A stretch of 64,000 nt of DNA, taken from Welwitschia mirabilis. Lineage: Eukaryota > Gnetophyta > Gnetopsida > Welwitschiales. Shown here piece by piece: positions 23,600-34,208 of this stretch. A program made the position numbers and the translations under genes. The DNA is taken from contig JBOZIK010000001.1 of the NCBI GenBank assembly GCA_051453625.1, forward strand, positions 129,685,548 through 129,749,547. Direction: 5' to 3'. The notes under the pieces were generated by a model. It was not told the DNA's origin. It ran no database searches and saw nothing but the letters and a program-made list of their open reading frames with translations. Each line of letters opens with the position of its first letter. The first letter of the stretch is position 1.

Positions 23600-24277
23600 G
23601 TGTTTTTAAGCATTCAAGGGTAGCGTCAAAAACTTAAGTGTGATGTTAGGTACCTATGTGTACTAAGTATAATATCAAATACCCAAGTGTGACATTAAAG
23701 GTTTTGGAAGAAGTTTGGAACGTCTCGAGTAACTAAAAGGATGAGAATTCATGTAGGACATGAGTGTGATGTTGAGCACTCAAGTATAACATTAGAACTT
23801 CTAGTGTAGATGAATGGGATAGTTGATTTCTAAGAGGTGATGATAAAGTCTAGGCCTATTAAGGAAAGTATGATGTGGGGCATCCTAATATGGCATTGAG
23901 AATTTAAGTGCAATATCAAACACCTAAGTTCAAAATCAAACCTTATATCAAAAACAATTCTAAAGTGAAACATAAATTTTTAGGGTCTTATGAGAGGTAT
24001 CATTATGTTGTAGGCTTAAGTCTAAGATTGAACATTCAAGTGCAATATTAGGCACTTGCATACAAAAATAGACATTCATATGCAATGTTAAAGCCTAAAG
24101 TATAATGTTTGATCTTATTCATAGAGTAGGCTTGAGTAAGGTAGGAAGCATCAAGGTTAAACAAAAGGTGCTAAAGCATCACAAGACCAAGTGCAACTTT
24201 GGGCACTTAGGTGTAATGTTAGACACTCAAATGCAATGTTATACATCTAAGTATGACATCAGAGCCTTCATTGTGAA
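23600..24277. repeat. degenerate ~20-bp motif array (AAGTGTGAYRTTARR)
   Basis: Strings such as CTTAAGTGTGATGTTAGG, CCCAAGTGTGACATTAAAGG, CTCAAGTATAACATTAGAA and TTCAAGTGCAATATTAGGCA recur throughout. They have a basic step near 20 bases where adjacent, with non-repeat text between. It stops at a 13-N run. Such arrays are often LTR or leader pieces of plant gypsy elements; no coding is associated here. Confidence 0.7.
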
Positions 24278-24290
24278 NNNNNNNNNNNNN
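24278..24290. other. assembly gap of 13 N
   Basis: Short N run at the junction between the motif array and Helitron copy 2. Confidence 0.95.
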
Positions 24291-26280
24291 GACATAAGAC
24301 ACTAAGCTCTATAACAGTTTTTCAAAAAAGAACATAGTCGGTTCTTCAATTACAATAGAGGAATTATGTGAACAGATGAATAATCATCTGTCAACAAAGA
24401 TAATAAATAACTTAATAAGATACAAAATCCCTCTAAGAGGTACATCTTATTACTAAAAAAAAAAAACAAATGTGAGGTACTAGATATGATTATCCAACTT
24501 GGAATTCCTACTATATTGTTTACTTCAAGTCTTGCAGATTTATATTGACATGATCTACATGATATCATTTCTAGTAACCATAGCATCCATTGAAAGCTAG
24601 ATGATGATGATTATAAAAAATCATTAAAAACCCACACATTATCTTATAATACATGTACAACCATCATAAAAAATTTAGAGAGATGATTCTAATCAAGGAA
24701 TTTAATGTTGTAGACTATTGAACATGATTTGAGTGGCAACATAGAGGTCCTCCACATGTGCATGGGTTTTATAGATAAAAGGAGATTTAAACATGAAATA
24801 GCTTAACTAGAATAATGATTTAATAGTGATAAATGCTAAGAGATTTTTTCATTCTATTACACATGCATGGAATGATAGGTTTGATGAGTGTGATAGACTT
24901 AATGTTATAAGTTAAAGTTCTACCTTCTTTATTACATGTTTAGTTAATTATAATATTTTAGTTTCTTTAATAACTTTCACTTCTTTATGCCTCATAATAA
25001 AATATGAAGCTTCATCCATGTTAAGTACGAAAAGAGGATCTCAAACATATGCAAATACAACAAGATTACACAACTTTATTAAATAATGTTTAGAGACATA
25101 TGATTGGTAAGCCTAGAGCATGTTTGAGAAAATGAAATGGATGACAAATATGTAAGTATTCAAATACTACTAATCTTTGAATATAGTAAATATTTTTACA
25201 CTATATGTACTAATGGTTATTAATTCATGTAGGTATAATATTTCATGAGATTTACAGGCTTACGATTCTAAGCTATATATAGATGAAAATAATGAGAAGA
25301 AGTATAAGTCAAGGAGAAATGATGATAGGTTAAATGTTCATAATAGAATGATTTTACAAACATGGCGAGCAAATATAGACTTCCAACCTATCCTCGATAA
25401 ATATGTTGTTATACAGTATATTGCAAAGTATGCTTCAAAGTCAGAAAAAAATCAAAGTCAAATTTTAACATGTTAATAAAGCTATCATAAGATAAAAATC
25501 CCATTGAGCCTGTCATGTCAGCTTATAAGAGACTAATGATGGATACTACCACTTAATGTATCTAAGTAGGTCTAAAAAAAAGTTAGACAAACACATGTTA
25601 CAGATGAAGAATGCATGTATATCACCTTGGTAAATCATTATCCAAAAAGACCACTACAAATGGAAGCTGTGTCATTATTTTGTTATGCAACATATTATAT
25701 ATTCAACCGAAGAAAAATAGGTGATGAGGCCTGCATCCTAGAAAGGAACATACAATTGTAAGAGCTATTCTGAGATTTCATGTACGACCTAACAGAGATG
25801 ATGATAAGTGGATAGCTTATTATTGGGCTCAACTACTTTTCATTATCCATTTAGAGATATTAACGTGATTTGGGAAACACAGATGAAGAAATAGAGGCTA
25901 AATGGGGTTGCACATATGTATAAGTAGTATAGTCAATCACATGATGATGATTTCGAACATGAAAGCATTGAGAAGATCAACATGAAGATGTGGAGCCATC
26001 ACATGTGGAACATTATGAAAATGATTATTAAGTATTAACGAGACATCTAAAAAATGAAGATGTACTTCAGAGAAGTGAATATGACATGCTTGGCTTACAT
26101 GACCTTGACAGATAATGCAATTGGTCTGAAAACTATAAAGGCGAGGACTATGTGAAATATGCTATTTCATTTGTTCAAAGTAATAGGACATCACAAAGTT
26201 TATTGGTTCAAAATGAATCAAATCAACTTATTAAGCTATCTAGCCTTGGTGCAAAATAGATGAAATGCTTCAACATACTT
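24291..26280 (+). pseudogene. Helitron Rep (HUH/Y2) region, copy 2
   Basis: The HUH block FEWQHRGPPHVHGF (24728-24770) is intact at the motif. An 81-base GT-AG intron (25152-25232) separates it from DLQAYDSKLYIDE and LNVHNRMILQTWRANIDFQP. The catalytic block QYIAKYASK lies at 25414-25440, with tyrosine codons at 25417 and 25429. The region then runs through the SQSHDDDFE-like acidic linker to EDYVKYAISFVQSN near 26160. Frameshifts and stops, such as TGA in the IS-DLQ segment, break the frame. Copy 2 keeps the catalytic residues that copy 1 has lost, though as a whole it cannot be translated. Confidence 0.85.
25152..25232 (+). other. likely spliceosomal intron in Helitron copy 2
   Basis: GTAAGT at 25152 and TCATGTAG ending at 25232, AT-rich between. 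Splicing keeps the frame into the DLQAYDSK block. Confidence 0.6.
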
Positions 26281-26289
26281 ATATCACAT

Positions 26290-27585
26290 TTGGTGCTATA
26301 AGAATATGAGCAAGAAGATATCCAACCTCTACACATGATAATCCAAGAAATAACAGGATCAGGAAAATATTTTCTAATTCATGCTATTAGAAATGAATTT
26401 CTGAAGATGTGTCCATATAATACAAGTCTTATTATGATGCTGGCACCAACTGGAGTCACAGCATACAACATTAAGGGGGCAACAATACATTCAGCATTGG
26501 GTATTAAAATCGGTGACTATGAGCCTGCTTCATCAAGACAGTTGTTACATCTTCAAGAACGACTAAAAAATGTCAAGTACAACATTTTTGATGAGATAAG
26601 TTTCATAGGTGGTAAGATGTTACTTAACATTAATAAAGAACTTAAAGAGATATTTCCAAATCAGCGACACATGAGTTTTAGTGAAAGGTCTATCATATTA
26701 ATAGGTGATCTTGCACAATTACCTCCAGTGAAGGATTTTCCACTATATAGTAATACTGAGAAAATGAAGGCACTATGGATATCATTTGATACTATTGTTG
26801 TATTAGATGCAATATACAAACAAAAAGGAGATGATCCAAATTAGCAAACATTTTGAAATCTACTGATGAATATAAGAGATGGTAAAGCTTTAGATGATGA
26901 TTATGAGTTTCTAATGATGAGGTCTGAACTTCCTTCTACATCAGATGGAATGGATGGTTTTCAGAATTCTATTCATCTATTTGTCATCAATGATATGGTT
27001 TCCACACATAATAGAAATTATTTGCTTCAAATGCAATCATCCATAGCACGATGTATAACAGACAGATTACAAAATTCAGTTAGATATGATGACACTGATG
27101 GTGAATTATAAATAGAGCTTCTTATCTGTTAAGGATCTAGGTTCATGCTGACTATGAACATATGGCCTAAAGCTGGATTAGTGAATGGATCTATGGGTGT
27201 TATTAGATCAATAGTTTATCATCCAGGAAAGAATGCACTTGATCTTCTAACCTATGTCATGGTCGACTTTGATACCTATACTAGAGTTCCTTTCGATGAA
27301 TCAAGTGCAAATATAGTTTCCATCATACCGTTCTTTGGAGATAGAATAGAACAGCTATATATCAAACTCACATGGGCATTAACAATTCATAAATCTCAAG
27401 GGTTAACACTCGTTAAAGCATGCATAGATATTGGTATCAAGTAAATGCCAGGACTGACTTTTGTGGCTCTTTCTCGAGTGAAGTCCATAAAATTAATGAA
27501 GATATTTCATCCATTCTCTAAACAAAGATATAGGAAATTATCAAAGGGTTCTAACGTAGAAAAGCAGATGAAAGAGAAGTAACAT
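26290..27585 (+). pseudogene. Helitron PIF1-like helicase, copy 2
   Basis: Nearly complete helicase half in one frame broken by stops (TAG near 26842, TGA a few codons on, TAA at 27109 and 27130, TAA near 27442). In order: Walker A ITGSGKYFLIH (26350-26380), APTGVTAYNIKGATIHSALG, Walker B NIFDEIS, motif III GDLAQLPPV (26705-26731), NGSMG (27184-27198), HKSQGLTL (27388-27411) and VALSRV (27461-27478). This is the SF1B PIF1 set in full order. The helicase would unwind donor DNA during rolling-circle transposition. Walker A has Tyr where Ser or Thr is expected. Confidence 0.9.
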
Positions 27586-27590
27586 TTAGC

Positions 27591-28403
27591 AACCCTAGAA
27601 GTATAGAATTCATTGTCATTGTAATATTTTGCCAGTTCATGTATAGTAAACATTTGTATAGAGTAATAAAAAAAATTATTTCTATCAATGAAATATTATT
27701 AATTCATCTTTTGCTCCATGCCTATATTAATTTTTAATTATATTCATTAAAACAAATTTTGATTTATTTGTAGCTAAAGCCAATGTTTACTTTGTAGCGT
27801 GTTAAAAAAATTAATTAAATGCAAATAATGAGTAAGACATTTCTATAGCTGTGTGTTCTATAAAGGATTACATATTCTAATAGCATATTTAGCTAAATTA
27901 ATATGCAATTCTTTTTAGCAAAATATCATATATTTCATCGGCATGTTTAAAAAAAATAAATACAAATAATGAGTACAATGATTTGACTATGCCATTTTAA
28001 TTAAAGGAAAAATGAGTAATGGAATTTATTCAATATAAGTCATAATGAATATTGAACTTATAACTATTATTAATTAGTGACTGATGACCACTTGCATGAA
28101 AGAAAATAACTCTTAATGTTGATTACATCCGCTTGCTCATCCAACGGTCTCTTTCACACAAGTCCTGCACATGCAAGCATGGCATGTGAACTATACCTCC
28201 ACAGTTCCTAGTATGGTCCATGGTAAGTTTTTTAGGTAAAGGGTATTCAAGCACAAGAAGGAATTCTCAAGATTATAGAATGATCAAAACCTCAAATACA
28301 TAATTGAGGTACAAATATCCAAGTCTCGGTAAATGCAAAATGTTCGATGAATAGTATGCCCTATCAGAGGGGTGTCAATTACCCATTGTCTAGAGGATCA
28401 TTC
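27591..28403. other. AT-rich spacer; possible Helitron 3' end
   Basis: Contains CACATGC-aagcatg-GCATGTG (28168-28188), a 7-bp stem, followed 19 bases later by CTAG (28208-28211) and then T. Helitrons end in a hairpin followed by CTRR, but the usual spacing is about 10-12 bases, so this is only a candidate. Nothing else recognised. Confidence 0.35.
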
Positions 28404-28560
28404 CTATGGCCAATAGGAACCCTTCAGGTTGGATAACCTCCTAAAGCTATAAGGCATCATGTCATGCAACAACTAGATGGGTAATCACCTTCATCACTAA
28501 CAACCACTTCTATGGCTAATAGGAGCCCTTCAGATGGCCTAGCCCCTAAAGCTACATGAT
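28404..28560. repeat. 106-bp-spaced direct repeat
   Basis: CTATGGCYAATAGGARCCCTTCAG followed by a CCTAAAGCTA segment occurs at 28404 and 28510. It looks like internal repeat structure of a retrotransposon LTR. Confidence 0.7.
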
Positions 28561-29219
28561 TTGATCACTTAACAAAGTTTTAAACATATGAGAGAAATCA
28601 TAGCTAGGATATTTAAGCATACGAAAAAGATTTACTTGAGATATATAAAAGGGATGCAAGATTCATTTAGAACATACAAGAAATAAATAAAAGTGCATGA
28701 ATCATACAAGAGATTAGAGGAAATACCATAGAACTGTACAGAAATGAAGATGAAAGACCATAAAACCATACCAATTTTAAAAAGAACTCAAGATCTCATG
28801 AAGATTACAAGGTTCCAAGGCTTTTTCAGCTCTAATACTCGATAGCAAAGGGTTCTCCAAAAATGAAAGTGAGGGAAAAGGAGAAGGAGAATCCTATTTA
28901 TAATTAAGGTTTGGTGGAATGTGAAGAGTCACGAGCATATAAAGACAAAACATGATAAATGGAAGGGATTACATGGTGGGGATTTTGTTACCTTGCCAAG
29001 ACATCATTAAAATAATAAATAACAATTATGATTGCTTAATAAAAATATTCCATAAGATGAGAGTAATAACTTTAAAAATTAAGAATCTCTATTCAAAATA
29101 ATTTCAATTTCAATTTTGCAATTCATTGACATTTTCTAAAACAAGCAGTTAAGTGAATAAGGTCAAAGCACAAAATAATAATCATAAAACTATTAGCTAT
29201 AAAGGAAAACATGCAAGAT
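28561..29219. other. probable LTR-type DNA, no gene recognised
   Basis: Purine-rich minus-to-plus mixed sequence with GGGAAAAGGAGAAGGAGAATCC near 28873 and TATTTATAATTAAGG near 28897, which could be a TATA region. No second copy or termini found. Confidence 0.35.
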
Positions 29220-29740
29220 CTAGCACGAAGTATTAGCCTTAAAATATTTTGAACTTAAGTCTTGATTGTTTAAAATTTGGGACATGGCAATTTTACCATG
29301 AATGAAGTTGTTATCAAGTAAAAATGAGGTAATATTTTTATACCATGTCCTTGGAGCTTTGTTTAGTTCATACATATATTTCTTAAACATATAAAGATGG
29401 TTAGTATAACCTAGTTTCTCAAAACCATGAGATTTATTTACATAAAAGAATTTAATTAACATACCATTTAAAAAGTCACTTCTCACATTTATTTGATAAA
29501 TTTTAAAGTTAAAATAGTAAGCAAGAGTAAGAAATATATGAATTGAATTCATTATAGATATAAGATTAAAGGCTCTATTAAATTAATTTCTTCCATTTGA
29601 GTATACACTTAAGTAATGAATTTAGCTCTATTTCTTATAACTTTAGATTTTTAATTGAGTTTGTCTTAAAGATACCTTTGATTCATATAATATTATGGTA
29701 TTTAGGTCTTAATAAAAGTTCTTATATATCATTTTTTTAA
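29220..29740 (-). pseudogene. copia reverse transcriptase, N-terminal part
   Basis: LLRPKYHNII (near 29720), then KVIRNRAKF and, in the 110-codon open frame 29220-29552, YQINVRSDFLNGM, FFYVNKSHGFEK and LNKAPRTWYKN. These match RT motif A and following blocks of plant copia Pol. The first catalytic aspartate (usually MDV) is INV. The palm YVDD region is not reached before the truncation. Confidence 0.9.
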
Positions 29741-29799
29741 AAAATTAATTAATTTCTTATTATATTACCGACATCCGACTCTCATCATATTTAGGTTTT

Positions 29800-30120
29800 T
29801 TAAAGGTTTTTGATTCTATTGTAGAAACAAAATACACATGATTACATGTTGCTCTTTTATTCTTGCTCTCATCAAATACATTATCAATCACTACACCTAT
29901 TAATAGGTCTCTTGATACTACAATGAATCTTTAATTTTGAAAGAAACTAGAGTATTTAGGATCCTTAAGAGAAGTGGATTGCTTTGAGTATTTTAAAGTA
30001 GAGGATTTAGAGATTGAGGCTTGGTTGGTTGACCTTATTCTTTTAGATATCATGTTAACACCGTCATAATTTCTAAAAAGGTTACTTTCATTTTCATTTA
30101 TCTTTACATGCACAACTTTC
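29800..30120 (-). pseudogene. copia integrase-RT linker
   Basis: The open frame 29931-30113 and the continuing CNHVYFVSTIESKTFKK segment match the variable linker that precedes RT in copia Pol, rich in Ser, Asn and charged residues. No catalytic role is known for it. Confidence 0.75.
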
Positions 30121-30830
30121 TATATATTCTTGAAGAGTGATAAAAGCTCTATAAGCCTTACTAGCTTCAGAGTATCCTAGAAAGATACCTTTAACTACTT
30201 TTGCATCAAACTTCATAAGGTTGTCTAAGTTCTTTAAAATAGAACTCTTAGTTATAAAAAATATTAAAGTATGAGATGTTGGGTTTTTCTAACTTTTCAA
30301 AATTCATAATGAATATTCACTGTTCCTCATCTATGAAAAACTCTATTGGAAATATAACAAGTAGTATTAAAAGATTTAGTCTAAAAATGTTTTCCTACAT
30401 CTTTCTCTTATAGCACAATCTTATCCATTTCTTATAATACCTTATTTTTTCTTTCTAATACTCCATTTTGTTGGGGAATACTAGGAGCTAAAAATTCATG
30501 AGTTGTCCCTTTGTCATTATGGAATTTTTTAAATCTTTAATTCTTAAACTCTCCTCCCTAATTACTTTAAATCTTTTTTTTTGTTTTTATGTTGACTCTA
30601 ACTTCATTCTCTAATATTTTGCATAAGATTTCAAATTTATCTGTTACATCATTCTTATGTTTAAGGAATAACACCCATGAGAGTTGGAAGAAATCATTAA
30701 TAATAAGAAGCACATACTTCTTTCTTCTTAGACTTTCAATAAGGAAAGGTCCAACTAGGTTTAAGTGTAAGAGGTTAGGGTCTTATTGTAGTTTGATGTC
30801 CTAGCTAAAAAGATCTACAAACTTCATCTT
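30090..30830 (-). pseudogene. copia integrase core and C-terminal part
   Basis: Across shifting frames: GPFLIESLRRKKYVLLIIND (near 30780-30700), SWVLFLKHKN, a GGEFKN block (near 30560), APSIPQQNGVLERKN (PQQNG at about 30472-30486), NTTCYISNRVF (near 30360) and a last AYRAF-like block near 30150. The order matches the DDE integrase of copia: the aspartate region, then the PQQNG-VERKN segment with the catalytic Glu. W-to-TAG and other stops break the frame. Confidence 0.9.
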
Positions 30831-30839
30831 TAATTTTAG

Positions 30840-31460
30840 TTATTTTATAAATTCCTTTTACTAATCCATGCTTAATACTGCTTTATAGATTTTTAAATTA
30901 AACATGACCTAAATGTTTATGTTATAATTTATTTTTAATCTATTTTTAATAATGGATATAGAAGATGATAAATACTTATTAGTGATAGATTATTTAATAG
31001 TATAAATATTTACATCTCTACTACTAGAAAATATAATATTGCCATTTCTATCTAGGACATGACATTTAGAAGTACTGAATAAAAGATACATACCTCTATT
31101 ATGAATTTAACTAATGCTAAGAAAGTTGTGATTCAGGATATTTATATAGGTGTGAATTCCTTTTATTCTTTTCTCATTTTTATCTCTAAAAGGAATAACA
31201 ACACTAGTACATTTATTATTTTCATGAATTTTCCAGTATTAATTATCACATGATTTGAATAATCACTATCAAAATACTGATGTATATAATTTTTGGCATA
31301 TAATATAGCATGACAAAATAAGTTTTTACAGTTTCTACTGTTATTTCATCTAATATCAAAGTTTGTTTTCTTCTAACCAAATGTAAAGCTAAGAAGAAAA
31401 TAACATCTAGAAAATTCAATGCTAAAGTTGCAAGTAAGTCTAATATGACTAGTTTAATCA
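30840..31460 (-). pseudogene. copia protease/GAG-pre-integrase region
   Basis: The plainest block is STSKCHVLDRNGNIIFSS (about 31080-31030), typical of the GAG_pre-integrase segment, preceded by LNHNFLSIS (about 31130). A degraded zinc-binding LGH region follows, with KHGLVKGIYKI (about 30870). The aspartic protease active site expected upstream cannot be read in the 31246-31461 open frame; only a degenerate NTGKF-like remnant lies near 31235. Confidence 0.75.
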
Positions 31461-31899
31461 TAGAAATAATACATCAAGTGCTTTCTTCTTATTTTATCAA
31501 AATCAACATGATAAGAATAAGGTTGTGTACCACTTAAGTTGACACTTTTAACAAAGAGAGATTTACCATGAGTATTGAAAGATTTGGAGGTAGTTGATAT
31601 AAAGTTAGAGTCAAGATAACGTAGAAATATAAGTTTAATTTTTTCATTTAAAGCCCTTTTTCTAACAAGAATCCTGTTTAAGAAACTTTAACCTATATGA
31701 AATCTTAATATAATATGATGTAAATCCTTAATTTTATTCAATAATCATTTATATTCCTCTTGTCTAGATTTGGCCACTTCTTGAATGTAATAGATGTCAT
31801 TCCCATATTAAAGAGTTATTGCATTTAGTTTCTCTTTGATTTTGATCAATGTTTTTTCCACTTAAACTTTTTATTGCTTTGCATTGCTCACATATCTTT

Positions 31900-33180
31900 T
31901 TAACTAAATATTTTCTTTTAGTATCTATTTATTTTCTTCAAACAATTCTTCTATCAAGTTTTAACATTCTCAAGTTATGAGTTATATTGATCTTCTATAG
32001 TTGGTTCACTTTCTAGGTTAGTCTTTTTCATCATCACTTATAACATTTTCATTTTCATCAAATAATTCATTGTTAATATCAAATGCATCATTGTTATAAT
32101 CTAAATTATCATCATATTCAGACTCATGTGGCATGAGTGAATAAAATGAAATATTATTGTATAATTTTGAAAAAAAAAAATTGTTAGAAGTACAAGTCAT
32201 TAATGATAACCTCTTTTCTTATTGTTCTTTAACATCTAAGTCTATGTCACTTTAATGAAGTCATCATGTCACTCATCTGTCATGTGTCCAGATACTTTAC
32301 AAGCATAGCATTAGGGACTCTTTCCTTCTTCTTTTATTTATATCTAGTTCTTGGGAAGGTGTTATCTTTCTCCTTACCACTTCATTTTTTCCTTTCCATA
32401 AATAACTTCTTAAATATTTTATAAATAAGGTATTTTTTTAATTAATATTAGCATCAAAATTGTACTCAGATGAAGAAGAACTATCACTATCATCATTATG
32501 TCTAGAATTAGAAGAGGTATAATTTTTAACATTTGAAGTTATATCTTTACCTTTTTATTTGTTACTTCTACAAAAATTATAGATCTTAAAAGTAAGGATA
32601 CCGCTTGCCAATTCTTCTAGTTTAATGGTGTCAAAATACTTTTTATCTTTAATTAAACCTACCTTTTATTCTTAAGCTTTGGAAATAAATCTTAGAATGT
32701 TTTTTAATATTTTATTTAAAGGAAATATCTGTCTTAATCCCTATAGGTCATTAACAGTTTTTATAAACTTGTTATTGAAATTTATGAAGGTCTTATCATC
32801 TTTCATATGTATCTATTCATATTGTAACATTAACATCTAGTTCTTAGTCTTCTTAAATTAACTTCTACCTTCATAATAAATGCATAGAGAATCCCATATA
32901 TACTTTATAATTTCTAAGTTTTTGATCTTTTTGAAATATTCTAGGTTGAGAGCATAATAAAAGGCATTCATAGCCATTTTTTTCAACATAGAGTTGTCCT
33001 TTTTAACATCACTTCATTATCTTTTTTATTTAAAAACCAATATATCTACTCCATTCATAGTCTTGATCTCCTTTGGAGGCCAAACCCTTCTTCCTTGATA
33101 GTGTAATATTCAAAGTTCATTGTAACTTTAGAGATCCTCATTTTTTATTTTTCAAACTTATATCATCTTTATTGAAGTAT
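31900..33180 (-). pseudogene. copia gag, element 2
   Basis: In order from the right: NAFYYALNLEYFKKIKN (near 32960), TKN and MLQYE with a following FINFNNKFIKTVNDL (near 32860-32750), KILKNILRFI (near 32700), LEELASGILTF (near 32610), and a zinc-knuckle-like CKVSGHMTDE (near 32310-32260). This is the UBN2-type capsid followed by the nucleocapsid knuckle. An acidic DDNLDYNNDAFD tract follows at 32018-32200. It is broken by many stops. Confidence 0.85.
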
Positions 33181-33268
33181 GGTGAATGTTTAGTTTACTA
33201 ACTATCCATAATTGATGTGTGAAAAGCACATACACAAACATCAATAATAAAAAGCTAAAGAGTACTAA

Positions 33269-33286
33269 GGCTCAGATACCAATTAT
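33269..33286 (-). promoter_or_regulatory. primer-binding site for initiator Met tRNA
   Basis: Minus strand reads TTGGTATCTGAGCC, one mismatch from the common plant PBS TGGTATCAGAGC, which pairs with the 3' end of initiator Met tRNA. It sits just right of the gag start, where a copia PBS belongs, and places the 5' LTR to the right. Confidence 0.85.
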
Positions 33287-33289
33287 TAC

Positions 33290-34208
33290 GATTGGCTTTC
33301 CTATGGGATAGCGGTGAATATGAAAACTAAAGATATTTTTGACTTGTTTTAACTATTATGTGTGAATAATAACTAAACCATGAGATTTAATTCTAATAGA
33401 TTAAAAAACCAATATTAAATAAAGAAATGAAGAATAAAAGTGATATAAAAATAAGCCTTTTTTTTGTTATGAGTGCTTCAAAGCTTTATATGCCAAATGG
33501 GACTTTGCGGTAGTCCTCCACTAATACAATGGAATATTATAATTATTCTTAGTCTTAATATTATCACAATGCAATCCTTCAATCTTTAATGATCGAGTGG
33601 AATTATGATTATGAGATAGAAGATAGTAGAGAAGCAAGAATGATTATTAGAGTTAACACTTTACTAATTTTTCTCATATATATCAAATGATCGATTACCA
33701 ATAATTTAGAAGATCAAGAAGTGTTAGTTACAAGTTTCAAAAAGATTGTAGTTTATATACAAATTCTTTCATGTTGTTATTGGAGTGTTTTACTAATGTT
33801 ATAGCCATTAGGATGAGTGGTAATGATTAGAAATGCTTCCAAGGGTTATTCTAATAGTCAAGTCAATTATTCAATAATTATGACTATTAAAAACTAAGAT
33901 CTTGGGTTTTAACATATTTTTTATAACCAGTTGTCCTACTGATGAAATTGTGTGTTAATGTTCTTGAGTTTTAGTCACCCTTACTTTATCATTCAATTGC
34001 TTATAGTGTGAAGTCGATCTTTTAGTTTTTACTAAATGAATGCTGCTTACTTCTTTTTGATCTTTTTGATCTTCAGTTATTCTAGTTCACTCTTTTGCAT
34101 TCATCTTATCTTTTTGGAATTCATGATTTCCTATACACTTAGGCATGTTATTAGTTTTGATTCATGATGAATTTGGTTTGTCATTAATTGATAACTGGAG
34201 GTGCAACA
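33290..34208 (-). mobile_element. candidate 5' LTR of copia element 2
   Basis: It lies directly outside the PBS. On the minus strand it would start TGTTGCACCTCCAG at 34208, a typical copia LTR opening with TG, and holds GTATATAAAC (TATA-like, 33751-33760). The inner end near 33290 lacks a clean CA. With no second LTR, the limits rest on the PBS and the TG start. Confidence 0.6.
33751..33759 (-). promoter_or_regulatory. TATA-like element in copia LTR
   Basis: TATATAAAC on the minus strand, about 450 bases inside the LTR and upstream of the PBS, fitting the U3 promoter position. Confidence 0.5.

Larger units (their letters stand above)
24291..27590 (+). mobile_element. Helitron copy 2 (Rep to helicase end)
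   Basis: Plus-strand Helitron coding remnant from mid-Rep to the end of the PIF1-like helicase. Its first 2.3 kb duplicates the content of copy 1 from about 20150, and it continues through helicase motifs absent in copy 1. The 5' end is lost at the N run. A candidate 3' hairpin and CTAG lie at 28168-28211. Both copies appear to descend from one family because they share the unusual GK-Tyr Walker A. Confidence 0.85.
29220..33180 (-). mobile_element. Ty1/copia element 2, gag-pol remnant
   Basis: Minus-strand copia with domains in the standard order from right to left: gag, GAG-pre-integrase, integrase, RT. It has a primer-binding site and a candidate 5' LTR immediately to the right. The RT breaks off at the left end and neither RNase H nor a 3' LTR follows, so the element is truncated at about 29220-29300, where unrelated LTR-like DNA begins. 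Every domain has frameshifts and stops. Confidence 0.9.
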
